Below are positions 32,318-42,993 of a stretch of DNA of 64,000 nt, in pieces (within the stretch, counting starts at the first letter, position 1; each line of letters begins with the position of its first letter). The notes below the pieces were generated by a model. It saw only the letters and a program-made list of their open reading frames with translations, had not been told where the DNA came from and searched no databases. This DNA comes from Bradyrhizobium iriomotense (lineage in GTDB: Bacteria > Pseudomonadota > Alphaproteobacteria > Rhizobiales > Xanthobacteraceae), in contig NZ_BSOW01000020.1 in assembly GCF_030160715.1 (NCBI RefSeq), positions 62,001-126,000 on the forward strand, written 5' to 3'. A program made the translations under genes and the position numbers.

Positions 32318-33913
32318 ATGGATTGGTGGCAATCGCAGATTCCGCCGATGCGGCTGGAGGCACGTTTCGGAGATCGCGTCGTGCCGGCGTTCGCAGACCG
32401 TCCCAAAAACATCTGGGAGATGGTGTTGAGCGCTGCGTCGCGAAATCCAGACGGCGATGCGCTCATCTGCGGCGAGCGTCGCCTGCGATGGCGCGACGTT
32501 GTGCCCCAGGCGGCGCAAGTTTCAGCGGGGTTGCGCAACAAGGGGCTGCAACATGGTGACCGTATTGCGCTCCTACTCGGCAATCGGATCGAGTTCGTGT
32601 TGTCAATGCTTGCTGCCGCTCACCTTGGGTTAGTGACGGTGCTGCTCTCGAAGCGACAGCAGAAGCCTGAAATCGCCTATGTGCTAGCCGATTGTGGCGC
32701 GAAGCTCTTGCTTTTCGAAGCGGCGCTCGCTGATCGGCTGCCCGATGCCGATGACGTGCCGGATCTCAAACATCGGATCGCTGTGGACGACGATGCGATG
32801 CTTTCGGAGTTTCTCGAGTTTGCAGATTGGGCGCCGCTCGAAGAGACCACCGACGTGGACGAAGAGCACACCGCGATGATCCTCTACACCTCCGGCACCA
32901 CCGGCAGGCCGAAGGGCGCGATGCTGGCCCATTGCAACATCGTCCATTCCTCGATGGTCTTCGTGTCCTGCCTAAAGCTCACGGCGGCCGATCGGTCGAT
33001 CGCGGCGGTGCCGCTTAGCCACGTCACCGGCATCGTCGCCAACATCACGACGATGGTGCGCTGCGCCGGCACACTGATCATCATGCCCGAGTTCAGGGCG
33101 TCCGACTATCTCAAGCTCGCCGCACGCGAGCGCGTCACCTACACGGTGATGGTGCCGGCAATGTACAATCTCTGCCTGCTCCAGCCGGACTTCGACAGCT
33201 ATGACCTCTCGAGCTGGCGTATCGGCGGCTTCGGCGGCGCGCCGATGCCGATCGCGACCATCGAGAAGCTCGACGAAAAGATTCCCGGCCTGAAGCTGAT
33301 GAACTGCTATGGCGCAACAGAGACCACATCGCCGTCGACGATCATGCCGGGCGAGCTCACGGCACGCCACATCGACAGCGTCGGCTTGCCCTGTCCCGGT
33401 GCGCGGATCGTCGCAGTTGACGCGGATGGGCGCGAGCTGCCGCGTGGCGAGATCGGCGAGCTCTGGATCGCAAGCGCGTCCGTGATCAAGGGCTACTGGA
33501 ATAATCCGAAGGCGACTGCCGAGAGCTTTACCGGCGGCTTCTGGCACTCCGGCGATCTCGGTTCGGTCGATACCGACGGCTTCGTCCGCGTGTTCGACCG
33601 CCAGAAGGACATGATCAACCGCGGCGGCCTGAAGATCTATTCCGCCGAGGTGGAATCCGTGCTGGCCGGACATCCGGCCGTGGTCGAGAGCGCGATCATC
33701 GCAAAACCGTGCCCGGTGCTCGGCGAGCGCGTCCATGCTGTCGTCGTCACGCGCGAGGCGGTCGGGGACGAGGCGCTGCGTGCCTGGTGCGCCGAGCGGC
33801 TGTCCGATTACAAGGTGCCGGAGACGATTGTCCTCACCTCCGAGCCGCTGCCGCGCAACGCCAATGGCAAGGTGCTCAAGCGACAGTTGCGGGAGACACT
33901 GGCCGCCCTCTGA
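32318..33913 (+). CDS. Class I adenylate-forming enzyme, acyl-CoA synthetase family
   Basis: A 531-residue AMP-dependent synthetase/ligase. The P-loop-like motif MILYTSGTTGRPKGAMLAH, the A5-type YGATETTSPS, the A7 Asp in FWHSGDLGSVDTDGFVRVFD with RQKDMINRGGLKI, and the C-terminal catalytic Lys in NANGKVLKRQLRE are all present. It should activate a carboxylic acid, probably a fatty or aromatic acid, as its CoA ester; the substrate is unknown. The gene is transcribed alone, 78 bp after the NnrU gene. Confidence 0.88.
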   Translation: MDWWQSQIPPMRLEARFGDRVVPAFADRPKNIWEMVLSAASRNPDGDALICGERRLRWRDVVPQAAQVSAGLRNKGLQHGDRIALLLGNRIEFVLSMLAAAHLGLVTVLLSKRQQKPEIAYVLADCGAKLLLFEAALADRLPDADDVPDLKHRIAVDDDAMLSEFLEFADWAPLEETTDVDEEHTAMILYTSGTTGRPKGAMLAHCNIVHSSMVFVSCLKLTAADRSIAAVPLSHVTGIVANITTMVRCAGTLIIMPEFRASDYLKLAARERVTYTVMVPAMYNLCLLQPDFDSYDLSSWRIGGFGGAPMPIATIEKLDEKIPGLKLMNCYGATETTSPSTIMPGELTARHIDSVGLPCPGARIVAVDADGRELPRGEIGELWIASASVIKGYWNNPKATAESFTGGFWHSGDLGSVDTDGFVRVFDRQKDMINRGGLKIYSAEVESVLAGHPAVVESAIIAKPCPVLGERVHAVVVTREAVGDEALRAWCAERLSDYKVPETIVLTSEPLPRNANGKVLKRQLRETLAAL

Positions 33914-34081
33914 GGCCGGCGGAACCGAGAAGGCCTCTGGGTGAAGGGTTAACGCCTTGATCGGGCTCGCTTCGCCTTGCCACCGCCATATCGATAGCGT
34001 ATCGCAGCCGCGACGCGGGGACGGGATTCCTGACGCGAACGCTACGGCGCGCGCTCCCGGCCGGGCATGGGATTGGCATAA

Positions 34082-34735
34082 GTGTCTGAATTATTTGACG
34101 AAGTCGACGAGGAAGTACGTCGCGAACAGCTCAAAAAGCTGTGGGACAAGTATTCGATCTACTTCATCGCCCTGATGGTGCTGATCGTGGCCGCGGTCGG
34201 TGGCTGGCGCGGCTATCAGTACCTGGAGGCCCAGAAGGCCGCCGAAGCCGGCGCCGCCTTCGAAAAGGCCGTGGAACTATCCGAGCAGAACAAGCACGCC
34301 GAGGCCGAGGCGGCCTTCACCGAGCTCGCGGTCAAGGCTCCACGGGGCTATCGCACGCTGGCGCGCCTGCGCGCCGCAGCCGAGGCCGCCGCACGCGACC
34401 CCAAGGCGGCCGTGAAGATGTATGACGATATCGCGGCTGACAGCAGCGCTGGTGCCGAACTGCAGGCGCTCGCAAAGCTTCGCGCCGGCGGCCTTCTGAT
34501 CGACACGGCGGCCTATGCGGACATCCAGCAGCGGCTGGAGGCATCCGCCGCGGCCGGCTCGACCTTCCGCCATAGCGCGCGTGAAATGCTGGCCCTGTCG
34601 GCCTGGCGCAATGGCGATGCGGCCACCGCGCGCAAATGGCTGGATGCGATTGCGGAGGATGGTGAAACCCCGCCGGGCCTGCGCTCGCGCGCCGAGGCCT
34701 TGCAGGCTCTGCTGCCGCCGGTCGCCAAGAGCTGA
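34082..34735 (+). CDS. YfgM-like tetratricopeptide membrane protein
   Basis: A 217-residue protein with a short cytoplasmic N-terminus (LFDEVDEEVRREQLKKLWDK), one transmembrane helix (IYFIALMVLIVAAVGGWRGY) and a periplasmic TPR-rich helical domain. This is the YfgM/DUF2133 layout; in E. coli YfgM is an ancillary subunit of the SecYEG translocon. GTG at 34082. The gene order with der two genes downstream equals the E. coli yfgM-bamB-der order, except that the middle gene is different. Confidence 0.85.
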   Translation: MSELFDEVDEEVRREQLKKLWDKYSIYFIALMVLIVAAVGGWRGYQYLEAQKAAEAGAAFEKAVELSEQNKHAEAEAAFTELAVKAPRGYRTLARLRAAAEAAARDPKAAVKMYDDIAADSSAGAELQALAKLRAGGLLIDTAAYADIQQRLEASAAAGSTFRHSAREMLALSAWRNGDAATARKWLDAIAEDGETPPGLRSRAEALQALLPPVAKS

Positions 34736-34765
34736 CGATCCGAGATAGCTGGACGAGACTTTGAG

Positions 34766-35314
34766 ATGCGCCGTACGCAACGTTTGATCGCAGCTACTGT
34801 TCTGATCGCCTTCTCAGGCCTCCTGGGCGGCTGCTCGAGCGGCGGATTCGATCCGAGCGACCTCATGGACTGGCTCGACACCAAGAAGAAGTTGCCGGGC
34901 GATCGCAAGCCGGTCTTCCCCGAGGGCGTGCCGGGCCTGGAGCAGGGCGTGCCGAGGGACCTCTACAAGGGCGCACAGCAGCAACCGGACCAGCAGAATG
35001 CGGACGCCGCGGCTGCCGCAGCACCGCCGCCCGAGCCGCCGAAATCCGGCAAGGCCGCGAAGTCGAAGAAGACCAAGCAGCCGGCAGCTGCCGCCGCTGC
35101 GCCGGCTGGCGAAGTCGACGGCGAGGCCCAGCCGGAGGCGGCGCCGCCCACCGCGGCACCGGCGCCGAAGCAGAAGATCGTCCGCAAGCGCACCACCGCG
35201 CCGCCGCCGGATCAGGATCAGACCGCCCAGCCCGCGCAATCGACCCAGACCACGCAGCAGCAGTCGCAGGGAGCTTTCCCGGCGCCGATGCCGAGCGGCA
35301 GCTTCACCCGCTGA
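34766..35314 (+). CDS. Pro/Ala-rich lipoprotein in the bamB position
   Basis: A 182-residue protein with a lipoprotein signal peptide and lipobox LLGGC (Cys23). A short conserved segment follows (SDLMDWLDTKKKLPGDRKPV and FPEGVPGLEQGVP), then a disordered tail rich in Pro, Ala, Gln and Lys. It sits between the YfgM-like gene and der, where bamB lies in many proteobacteria, but it has no PQQ-like beta-propeller. It is likely anchored to a membrane facing the periplasm; its role is unknown. Confidence 0.7.
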   Translation: MRRTQRLIAATVLIAFSGLLGGCSSGGFDPSDLMDWLDTKKKLPGDRKPVFPEGVPGLEQGVPRDLYKGAQQQPDQQNADAAAAAAPPPEPPKSGKAAKSKKTKQPAAAAAAPAGEVDGEAQPEAAPPTAAPAPKQKIVRKRTTAPPPDQDQTAQPAQSTQTTQQQSQGAFPAPMPSGSFTR

Positions 35315-35364
35315 TATTTTTCACTGCATTGACAGGCGCAGCCCCGGCAGCGCACGAATGACCC

Positions 35365-36747
35365 ATGTCCTTTACGATCGCCATCATCGGCCGGCCCAAT
35401 GTCGGAAAATCGACGCTGTTCAACCGCCTGGTGGGACAGAAGCTCGCGCTCGTCGATGACCTGCCCGGGGTGACCCGTGACCGCCGCGAGGGCGATGCAA
35501 AGCTCGGCGATCTCGCATTCACCATCATCGACACGGCCGGTCTCGACGAAGGCGCCAAGGGTTCGCTGACCGCGCGGATGCAGGAACAGACCGAAACCGC
35601 GATCGCGCAAGCCGACGCGCTGTTCTTCGTCATCGACGCGCGCGTCGGCCTCACGCCGACCGATCGCGCCTTTGCCGATTTCGCGCGCCGCGCCAACAAG
35701 CCGGTACTGCTGGTCGCCAACAAGAGCGAGGGCAAGCACGGCGATGCCGGCGCGATGGAAGCCTTTGCGCTGGGCCTCGGCGATCCCATCCAGATTTCCG
35801 CCGAGCACGGCGAGGGTATGGGCGAGCTCTACGATGCCCTGAGCAGCCTGATGCCGGAGCCGCCCGAGGAGGAGGAGGCCGAGGACGAGGAGGAGCTGTC
35901 CGAGGAGGAGGCCGCCAGGCGTCCGATCCGGGTTGCGATCGTCGGCCGCCCAAATGCCGGCAAGTCGACGCTGATCAACCATCTGCTCGGCGAGGAGCGC
36001 CTCCTGACCAGCCCGGAGGCGGGTACCACGCGCGACTCGATCGCGGTCGAGATCAACTGGAAGGGGCGCGATTTCCGCGTGTTCGATACCGCGGGCCTGC
36101 GCCGCCGCTCGCGCATCGAGGAGAAGCTGGAGAAGCTCTCGGTCGCCGATGCCTTGCGCGCCGTGCGCTTTGCCGAAGTCGTCGTGCTGATGATGGACGC
36201 GCAGCACCGCTTCGAGGAGCAGGATCTGCGCATCGCCGACCTGATCGAGCGCGAGGGCCGCGCCGTCGTGCTGGCGGTCAACAAATGGGACCTGATGGAG
36301 AGCAGGGGCGGCGGCGCGATCTCCAACCTGCGCCGCGATGCCGACCACTGGCTACCGCAGGTCAAGGGCGTGCCGATCGTCGCCGTCTCTGGCCTGATGG
36401 GGGAAGGCATCGACCGCCTGATGCAGGCGATCCAGGACGCCTATGCGGTATGGAACAGGCGCGTGCCGACGTCGGCGCTGAACCGCTGGTTCGAGCAGGC
36501 GGTCCAGGCCAACCCGCCGCCGGCGGTTTCGGGGCGCAGGCTGAAGCTCAACTACATCACCCAGACCAAGGCGCGCCCGCCGAGCTTCGTGCTGTTCTGC
36601 TCGCGCGCCGACGCCGTGCCGCAGGCCTATCTGCGCTATCTCACCAATTCCATGCGCGACGCCTTCGAGCTGCCGGGCACGCCGGTACGGATCACGCTGC
36701 GCGAGAAGGCCAATCCGTTTGCGCATAAGCGCAAGCGGCCGTCGTGA
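35365..36747 (+). CDS. der: Ribosome biogenesis GTPase Der (EngA)
   Basis: A 460-residue protein with two tandem GTPase domains and a C-terminal KH-like domain, needed for 50S subunit assembly. G1 motifs GRPNVGKST (about residue 9) and GRPNAGKST (about 193) are present with G3 DTAGLDEG and DTAGLRRR and G4 NKSEG/NKWDL. An acidic linker (EEEEAEDEEELSEEEA) joins the domains. The C-terminus (VRITLREKANPFAHKRKRPS) is family-typical. Confidence 0.95.
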   Translation: MSFTIAIIGRPNVGKSTLFNRLVGQKLALVDDLPGVTRDRREGDAKLGDLAFTIIDTAGLDEGAKGSLTARMQEQTETAIAQADALFFVIDARVGLTPTDRAFADFARRANKPVLLVANKSEGKHGDAGAMEAFALGLGDPIQISAEHGEGMGELYDALSSLMPEPPEEEEAEDEEELSEEEAARRPIRVAIVGRPNAGKSTLINHLLGEERLLTSPEAGTTRDSIAVEINWKGRDFRVFDTAGLRRRSRIEEKLEKLSVADALRAVRFAEVVVLMMDAQHRFEEQDLRIADLIEREGRAVVLAVNKWDLMESRGGGAISNLRRDADHWLPQVKGVPIVAVSGLMGEGIDRLMQAIQDAYAVWNRRVPTSALNRWFEQAVQANPPPAVSGRRLKLNYITQTKARPPSFVLFCSRADAVPQAYLRYLTNSMRDAFELPGTPVRITLREKANPFAHKRKRPS

Positions 36748-36782
36748 GTACATAGCTGCAGGCGCGTTGTCCAAAATGTCGA

Positions 36783-36803
36783 TGCCCGGGACGAGCCCGG
36801 GCA
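36783..36803. repeat. REP-type hairpin between der and a convergent binding-protein gene
   Basis: TGCCCGGG and CCCGGGCA pair around ACGAG. It lies between convergent genes and is a common short palindrome in Bradyrhizobium intergenic regions; it may serve as a bidirectional terminator. Confidence 0.55.
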
Positions 36804-36837
36804 CGACGTCGTGGAGACATGCGCGATCGCTACGCGG

Positions 36838-38064
36838 TTACTTCTTCACCAGCGGACACTCACTCGCCTCGAGCGGCTTGGCTGCGTCTTCCGGTGCGAT
36901 GGTGGCGACCAGCTTGTAATAGTCCCACGGGCCCTTCGACTCTTCCGGCTTCTTCACCTCGAACAGATAGGCCGGGATGAGGCGGCGGCCGTCGGCGCGC
37001 AGCGGGCCCTTGCCGAACAGCGGATCATCCGTCGGCAGCTCCTTCATCTTGGCGACGACCTTGGCGCCATCGTGCGGATTGCTGCCGAGCGCGTCCATCG
37101 CCTTCAGATAATGCAGGATTTCCGCATAGAGTCCTGCGACCGTCATCGAGGGCATCGCGCCCTTCGGCGAGACTTTCTGGAAGCGCTTCGACCATTCGCG
37201 GGTCTGGTCGTTGAGGTCCCAGTAGAAGGACTCGGTGAAGGTGAGGCCCTGCGCGGTTTTCAGGCCGAGCGAGTGCACGTCGTTGATGAACAGCAGGAGT
37301 GCGGCGAGCTTCTGGCCGCCGGAGACGATGCCGAACTCGGCAGCCTGCTTGATCGCGTTGGTGGTGTCGCCGCCGGCATTGGCGAGCCCGATGATCTTGG
37401 CTTTCGACGACTGCGCCTGCAGCAGGAAGGAGGAGAAGTCGGACGAGTTGAGCGGATGCTTGACGCCGCCGAGCACCTTGCCACCCGTGGCGGTGACAAC
37501 GTTGCTGGTGTCACGCTCCAGCGCATGGCCGAAGGCGTAGTCCGCCGTGAGGAAGAACCAGGTATCGCCGCCCGCTTTCGTCAGCGCCTTGCCGGTGCCG
37601 TTGGCGAGCATGTAGGTGTCGTAAGTGAAGGAGATCGTATTGGGGGTGCAGGCCTTGCCGGTGAGGTCGGCGGTGGCCGCGCCCGAATTGAGCAGCACCG
37701 AATTCTTTTCCTTGACGAGGTTGCTCACTGCAAGCGCGACGCCCGAGCTTGGCGTATCCGCGATGGCGTCGACCTTGTCGGCATCGATCCATTGCCTTGC
37801 GATGTTGACGCCGACGTCCGGCTTGTTCTGGTGATCGCCCGAGACGACGTCGATCGTCCAGCCCTTGGCTTTCATCCCGGAATCCTCGATCGCCATCTTT
37901 ACGGCGGCGACCGAGTTCGGCCCGCCGATGTCGGCATAGAGGCTCGACATGTCGTTGAGCACGCCGATCTTGATGGTCTTGTCTTGGGCGGAAGCCGAGG
38001 TGGCAAAGCCGAGGCCGGCACAGGTCAACAGCGCGGCATAGCGCCACGCGCGCAAATTCTTCAT
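36838..38064 (-). CDS. Orphan ABC transporter substrate-binding protein (LivK-type)
   Basis: A 408-residue periplasmic binding protein with a signal peptide cleaved after SAS-A or ASA (about residue 26). It begins IKIGVLNDMSSLYADIGGPN and is closely related to the livK product at 23747-24970 over its full length. No ATPase or permease gene is adjacent, so it may feed the importer encoded at 22-27 kb or another one. GGAGGGAA precedes the ATG at 38064. Confidence 0.87.
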   Translation of the reverse strand: MKNLRAWRYAALLTCAGLGFATSASAQDKTIKIGVLNDMSSLYADIGGPNSVAAVKMAIEDSGMKAKGWTIDVVSGDHQNKPDVGVNIARQWIDADKVDAIADTPSSGVALAVSNLVKEKNSVLLNSGAATADLTGKACTPNTISFTYDTYMLANGTGKALTKAGGDTWFFLTADYAFGHALERDTSNVVTATGGKVLGGVKHPLNSSDFSSFLLQAQSSKAKIIGLANAGGDTTNAIKQAAEFGIVSGGQKLAALLLFINDVHSLGLKTAQGLTFTESFYWDLNDQTREWSKRFQKVSPKGAMPSMTVAGLYAEILHYLKAMDALGSNPHDGAKVVAKMKELPTDDPLFGKGPLRADGRRLIPAYLFEVKKPEESKGPWDYYKLVATIAPEDAAKPLEASECPLVKK

Positions 38065-38287
38065 CGTATTCCCTCCAATTGTTGATGCCGGGGCGGCCCT
38101 CTTGGATGGGGCTTTTGACCATCGGCGCGATCGGTCACGATCTTGATGTTCCCGATAGCGTGTCCTGATGCTTGCGGCAATGCGCTAATCGTAGCGGTCC
38201 GGGCGATCGGTTAACCCGGTCGTCCCATGCTGACTTAAATTTCATCAATCCGCCGCGTGACCGCCTGGCGGCCAGCATGCGCGGGTG

Positions 38288-39028
38288 TCAGGCCGGCGGG
38301 CGGAAGCTCATCAGGGTGCGCGACTTGTAGTCGTAGAATTTGCCGGTTTCGGCCCAATCCGGCGCGCACATCGGCACGATGAATTCGGCAACCTGCTCGG
38401 GCGTGTCGAGCGTCGAGGGATCCTCGCCCGGCATCAGGGTTGCGCGCATCCGGGTGCGGATCGGCCCTGGATTGAACAGGTTGACGCGCAGCTTCGTGCT
38501 CGCGGTTTCCTGTGCCCAGGCGCGCGCCAGCGTTTCCAGCGCGGCCTTGGAGGCGGCGTAGGGGCCGACATAGGCGGTCGCCTTGTTGGCTGCGCCCGAG
38601 GTGATGAACACCGCGCGGCCGGCGTCGGATTGTTTCAGCAGCGGCTCCATGCAGCGGATCAGCTGGAAATTCGCGGACACGTTGATCGCCATCACATCGG
38701 TGAAGGTCTTTAGCTCGATATGGCCGAGCGGCGAGGAGGGGCCGAGCACGCCGGCATTGCCGACGAGAATGTCGAGCTTGCCGTGGCGTTCATGCAGCGC
38801 GGCGCCGAGCCGCGCGATACCGTCGAAGTCGGTAAGGTTGAGCGGCACCAGCGTGGCGTTGCCGCCTGCTTTCCGGATCTCGTCGTCGAGCTCTTCCAGG
38901 CCGCCCTGCGTGCGCGCGACCGCGACGATGTGCGCACCGGCTTTCGCCAGCGCGATTGCGGTGGCGTAGCCGATGCCGCGCGAGGCGCCGGTGACGAGAG
39001 CGATGCGATTGGCGAGGCGGGTTGTCAT
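38288..39028 (-). CDS. SDR family NAD(P)-dependent oxidoreductase
   Basis: A 246-residue classical short-chain dehydrogenase. The cofactor motif is TGASRGIGYATAIA (about residues 14-27), followed by NAG in LVGNAGVLG, a Ser in FITSGAANK and the catalytic YAASK. The substrate is unknown. It is transcribed alone on the minus strand, downstream of purF and separated from it by a repeat element. Confidence 0.9.
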   Translation of the reverse strand: MTTRLANRIALVTGASRGIGYATAIALAKAGAHIVAVARTQGGLEELDDEIRKAGGNATLVPLNLTDFDGIARLGAALHERHGKLDILVGNAGVLGPSSPLGHIELKTFTDVMAINVSANFQLIRCMEPLLKQSDAGRAVFITSGAANKATAYVGPYAASKAALETLARAWAQETASTKLRVNLFNPGPIRTRMRATLMPGEDPSTLDTPEQVAEFIVPMCAPDWAETGKFYDYKSRTLMSFRPPA

Positions 39029-39047
39029 TTGAACAGCTCTATCAAGC

Positions 39048-39170
39048 GTCGTCCCGGCGAAGGCCGGGACCCATACGCCGTGACGGCGATGATTGGATTA
39101 AGAAGGTCGTGGCGAACCTTCTTCGAACCACGCAGACTTGTGGTTGGGTCCCGGCCTTCGCCGGGACGAC
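39048..39170. repeat. 123-bp element with 25-bp perfect terminal inverted repeats
   Basis: The termini 39048-39072 and 39146-39170 are exact inverted copies, and each end is itself a hairpin (GTCCCGGC/GCCGGGAC). This is a MITE- or REP-doublet-like element lying between purF and the SDR gene. No coding capacity. Confidence 0.8.
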
Positions 39171-39188
39171 CAAATCAAGGCGACCAAC

Positions 39189-40709
<1,521 letters not shown>

Positions 40710-40731
40710 CGCGCCTCTCTTCGGGCTCAAT

Positions 40732-41361
40732 TCAACGTGCCGCGGGTTTCTCGATCAGCTTCTTGAGGCTGTCACGAGCCGGTTTACTGTAGCCGTCGCT
40801 GCCGCCCGCAGGCGGCTGCTCGGTATCAGCTTGATCATCATCTGGTTTGTTTTTCTTGAATCTCTTCAAGATGGTGTTCTCGGGGTCATCCGGCAAGAGC
40901 GACATCAGCCAATCCCCGGTTCCCTGCAAGACCACCCGGGATTTGGCGCCCGTCACCCAGTCCGGGCGCTGCTTGTCCGGGACCAGCCAGGTGAAGAACA
41001 GGAAGGCGACCACGACGATCAGGAGGCCGCGGGCAAGGCCGAACAGGAAGCCCAGGGTGCGGTCCAGGGCGCCGATCCGGGAATCCAGGATCATGTCGGA
41101 GATCCGGACCGTAATCACGGAGACCACGATCAGCGTTCCCACGAACACGCCGGCCACGACCACGACGCTCGCGACCGTGTCGTTGTTGAAGTAGGTCTTG
41201 GCGGTCGGCAGCAGCTTCGAGAATGAATAAAGCGTCACGATTGCCGCCGCGCCCCAGGCCGCGATCGACAGGATTTCGCGCATGAAGCCGCGGACCATGG
41301 CAAGCAGGCCCGAGATCAACATCACACCGAGCAGGATCAGATCGAGGAGTGTAATCGGCAT
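40732..41361 (-). CDS. cvpA: CvpA family membrane protein
   Basis: A 209-residue membrane protein with four hydrophobic helices starting LLDLILLGVMLISGLLAMVR and containing FMREILSIAAWGAAAI and GALDRTLGFLFGLARGLLIV, typical of CvpA. The C-terminal 60 residues are polar. In E. coli CvpA is encoded upstream of purF and is linked to colicin V production and envelope stress. Here it precedes purF by 22 bp, so the two form an operon. Confidence 0.9.
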   Translation of the reverse strand: MPITLLDLILLGVMLISGLLAMVRGFMREILSIAAWGAAAIVTLYSFSKLLPTAKTYFNNDTVASVVVVAGVFVGTLIVVSVITVRISDMILDSRIGALDRTLGFLFGLARGLLIVVVAFLFFTWLVPDKQRPDWVTGAKSRVVLQGTGDWLMSLLPDDPENTILKRFKKNKPDDDQADTEQPPAGGSDGYSKPARDSLKKLIEKPAAR

Positions 41362-41528
41362 CGGCTGGTCTGGTCCGCTCGTACTCTCAAAGGTGCTCAG
41401 CGAATCGGTGTTTTGGCCGCCGCCCTAAGTGAGGGGCAGACGGTGCTCCCGGCAAGTGCGGAACCACGCGATCCCATGCTGCTTTGTGACGGCTGTATAG
41501 CGGCGGGGCCGGGGATCGTCACCTCCAG

Positions 41529-42974
41529 CTAGCCTTCTCCACGGCGGAATCTGGCGGGTGTGGCATTTTTCTCGGGCGTGCCTGCGGATTCGCCCCGGCG
41601 GGAGCCGCGGGCGGCGATCTCGGCGACCAGCGTGGTCAGGCTGTTCACGGCGTTGAGCGACAGCCCGGCGTCGCCGCCGGCCTCGCCCCGGGCCGATTCC
41701 GGCAGCACGGCGCGGCTGAAGCCGAGCTTTGCGGCCTCCTTGAGCCGCGCGGGGGTCTGGGCCACCGGCCGCACCACGCCGGAGAGCGAAATCTCGCCGA
41801 AATACACGGCATCGGTGGGTAACTGCGCGTTAACCAGGGAGGATACCAGCGCTGCCGCGGCGGCGAGGTCGGCGGCCGGCTCGTGGATGCGCAGGCCCCC
41901 TGCGACGTTCAGGTAGACGTCGTGGCCGGACAGCTTGACCCCGCAATGGGCCTCCAGCACCGCCAGCACCATGGACAGCCGGCTCGGGTCCCAGCCGACC
42001 ACGGCACGACGCGGGGTGCCGAGCGAGGTCGGCGCCACCAGGGCCTGCAATTCGACCAGCACGGGGCGGGTGCCCTCGATCCCTGCGAACACGGCGGTGC
42101 CGGGGGTGCCGAGGTCGCGCTCGGACAGGAACAGCTCTGAGGGGTTGGTGACCTCGCGAAGGCCGAGGCCGGTCATCTCGAACACACCGATCTCGTCGGT
42201 CGGCCCAAAACGGTTCTTCACGGCGCGCAAGATTCGAAATTGCTGCGAGCCTTCGCCCTCGAAGGACAGAACGGCGTCCACCATGTGCTCGACGACGCGG
42301 GGGCCGGCGATCTGGCCGTCCTTGGTGACGTGGCCGACCAGGATGATGGCGGCTCCCGTCTTCTTGGCGAAGCGGATCAGGGCCTGCGCGGAGGCGCGCA
42401 CCTGTGTCACCGTGCCGGGCGCGGACTCGACCGTGTCGGTCCACATGGTCTGGATCGAGTCGATCACGATCAGGCGGGGGACCGCTCCTTCCGACAGCGT
42501 CGAGATGATGTCCTCGACCGACGTCTCCGCGGCCAGCTGCACCGGCGCGTCCGACAGCCCGAGCCGTTCGGCGCGCAAGCGCACCTGCGCGATCGCCTCT
42601 TCGCCGGAGATGTAGACGATGCGGTGGCCGGCGCGGGCCAGCAGGCTGGTGGCCTGGGTCAGCAGCGTTGATTTGCCGATGCCGGGATCACCGCCGACCA
42701 GCAGCACCGAGCCGCGCACGAAGCCGCCACCGGTGACGCGGTCGAGCTCAGTCATCCCCGAGGACAGACGAGGGGCGTCTGGGCTTTTCCCGGCGAGGCT
42801 CTCCAGCGCGAAGGTGCGCCCCTTGCGCTTGGAGCGGATCGACACCGGTACGTTGCCGGTCGCGTCCTCCTCGGCCAGCGTGTTCCACTCGCCGCAGGCC
42901 TCGCACTTGCCCTGCCAGCGGTTATAGGCCGCGCCGCAGTTCTGGCAGACAAAGGAGAGCGTGGATTTGGCCAT
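41529..42974 (-). CDS. radA: DNA repair protein RadA
   Basis: A 481-residue RecA-like ATPase that promotes branch migration in recombination. It has the N-terminal C4 zinc finger (CQNCG...CEACG), Walker A GGDPGIGKSTLL, the RadA-specific KNRFG motif, and a C-terminal Lon-protease-like domain (VYLNVAGGLRIHEPAADLAA). The C-terminal tail of about 25 residues is not conserved. The ATG is at 42974. It is followed upstream by a TauE-family gene on the same strand. Confidence 0.95.
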   Translation of the reverse strand: MAKSTLSFVCQNCGAAYNRWQGKCEACGEWNTLAEEDATGNVPVSIRSKRKGRTFALESLAGKSPDAPRLSSGMTELDRVTGGGFVRGSVLLVGGDPGIGKSTLLTQATSLLARAGHRIVYISGEEAIAQVRLRAERLGLSDAPVQLAAETSVEDIISTLSEGAVPRLIVIDSIQTMWTDTVESAPGTVTQVRASAQALIRFAKKTGAAIILVGHVTKDGQIAGPRVVEHMVDAVLSFEGEGSQQFRILRAVKNRFGPTDEIGVFEMTGLGLREVTNPSELFLSERDLGTPGTAVFAGIEGTRPVLVELQALVAPTSLGTPRRAVVGWDPSRLSMVLAVLEAHCGVKLSGHDVYLNVAGGLRIHEPAADLAAAAALVSSLVNAQLPTDAVYFGEISLSGVVRPVAQTPARLKEAAKLGFSRAVLPESARGEAGGDAGLSLNAVNSLTTLVAEIAARGSRRGESAGTPEKNATPARFRRGEG

Positions 42975-42993
42975 GGGGACTGGTGAATCGGTG

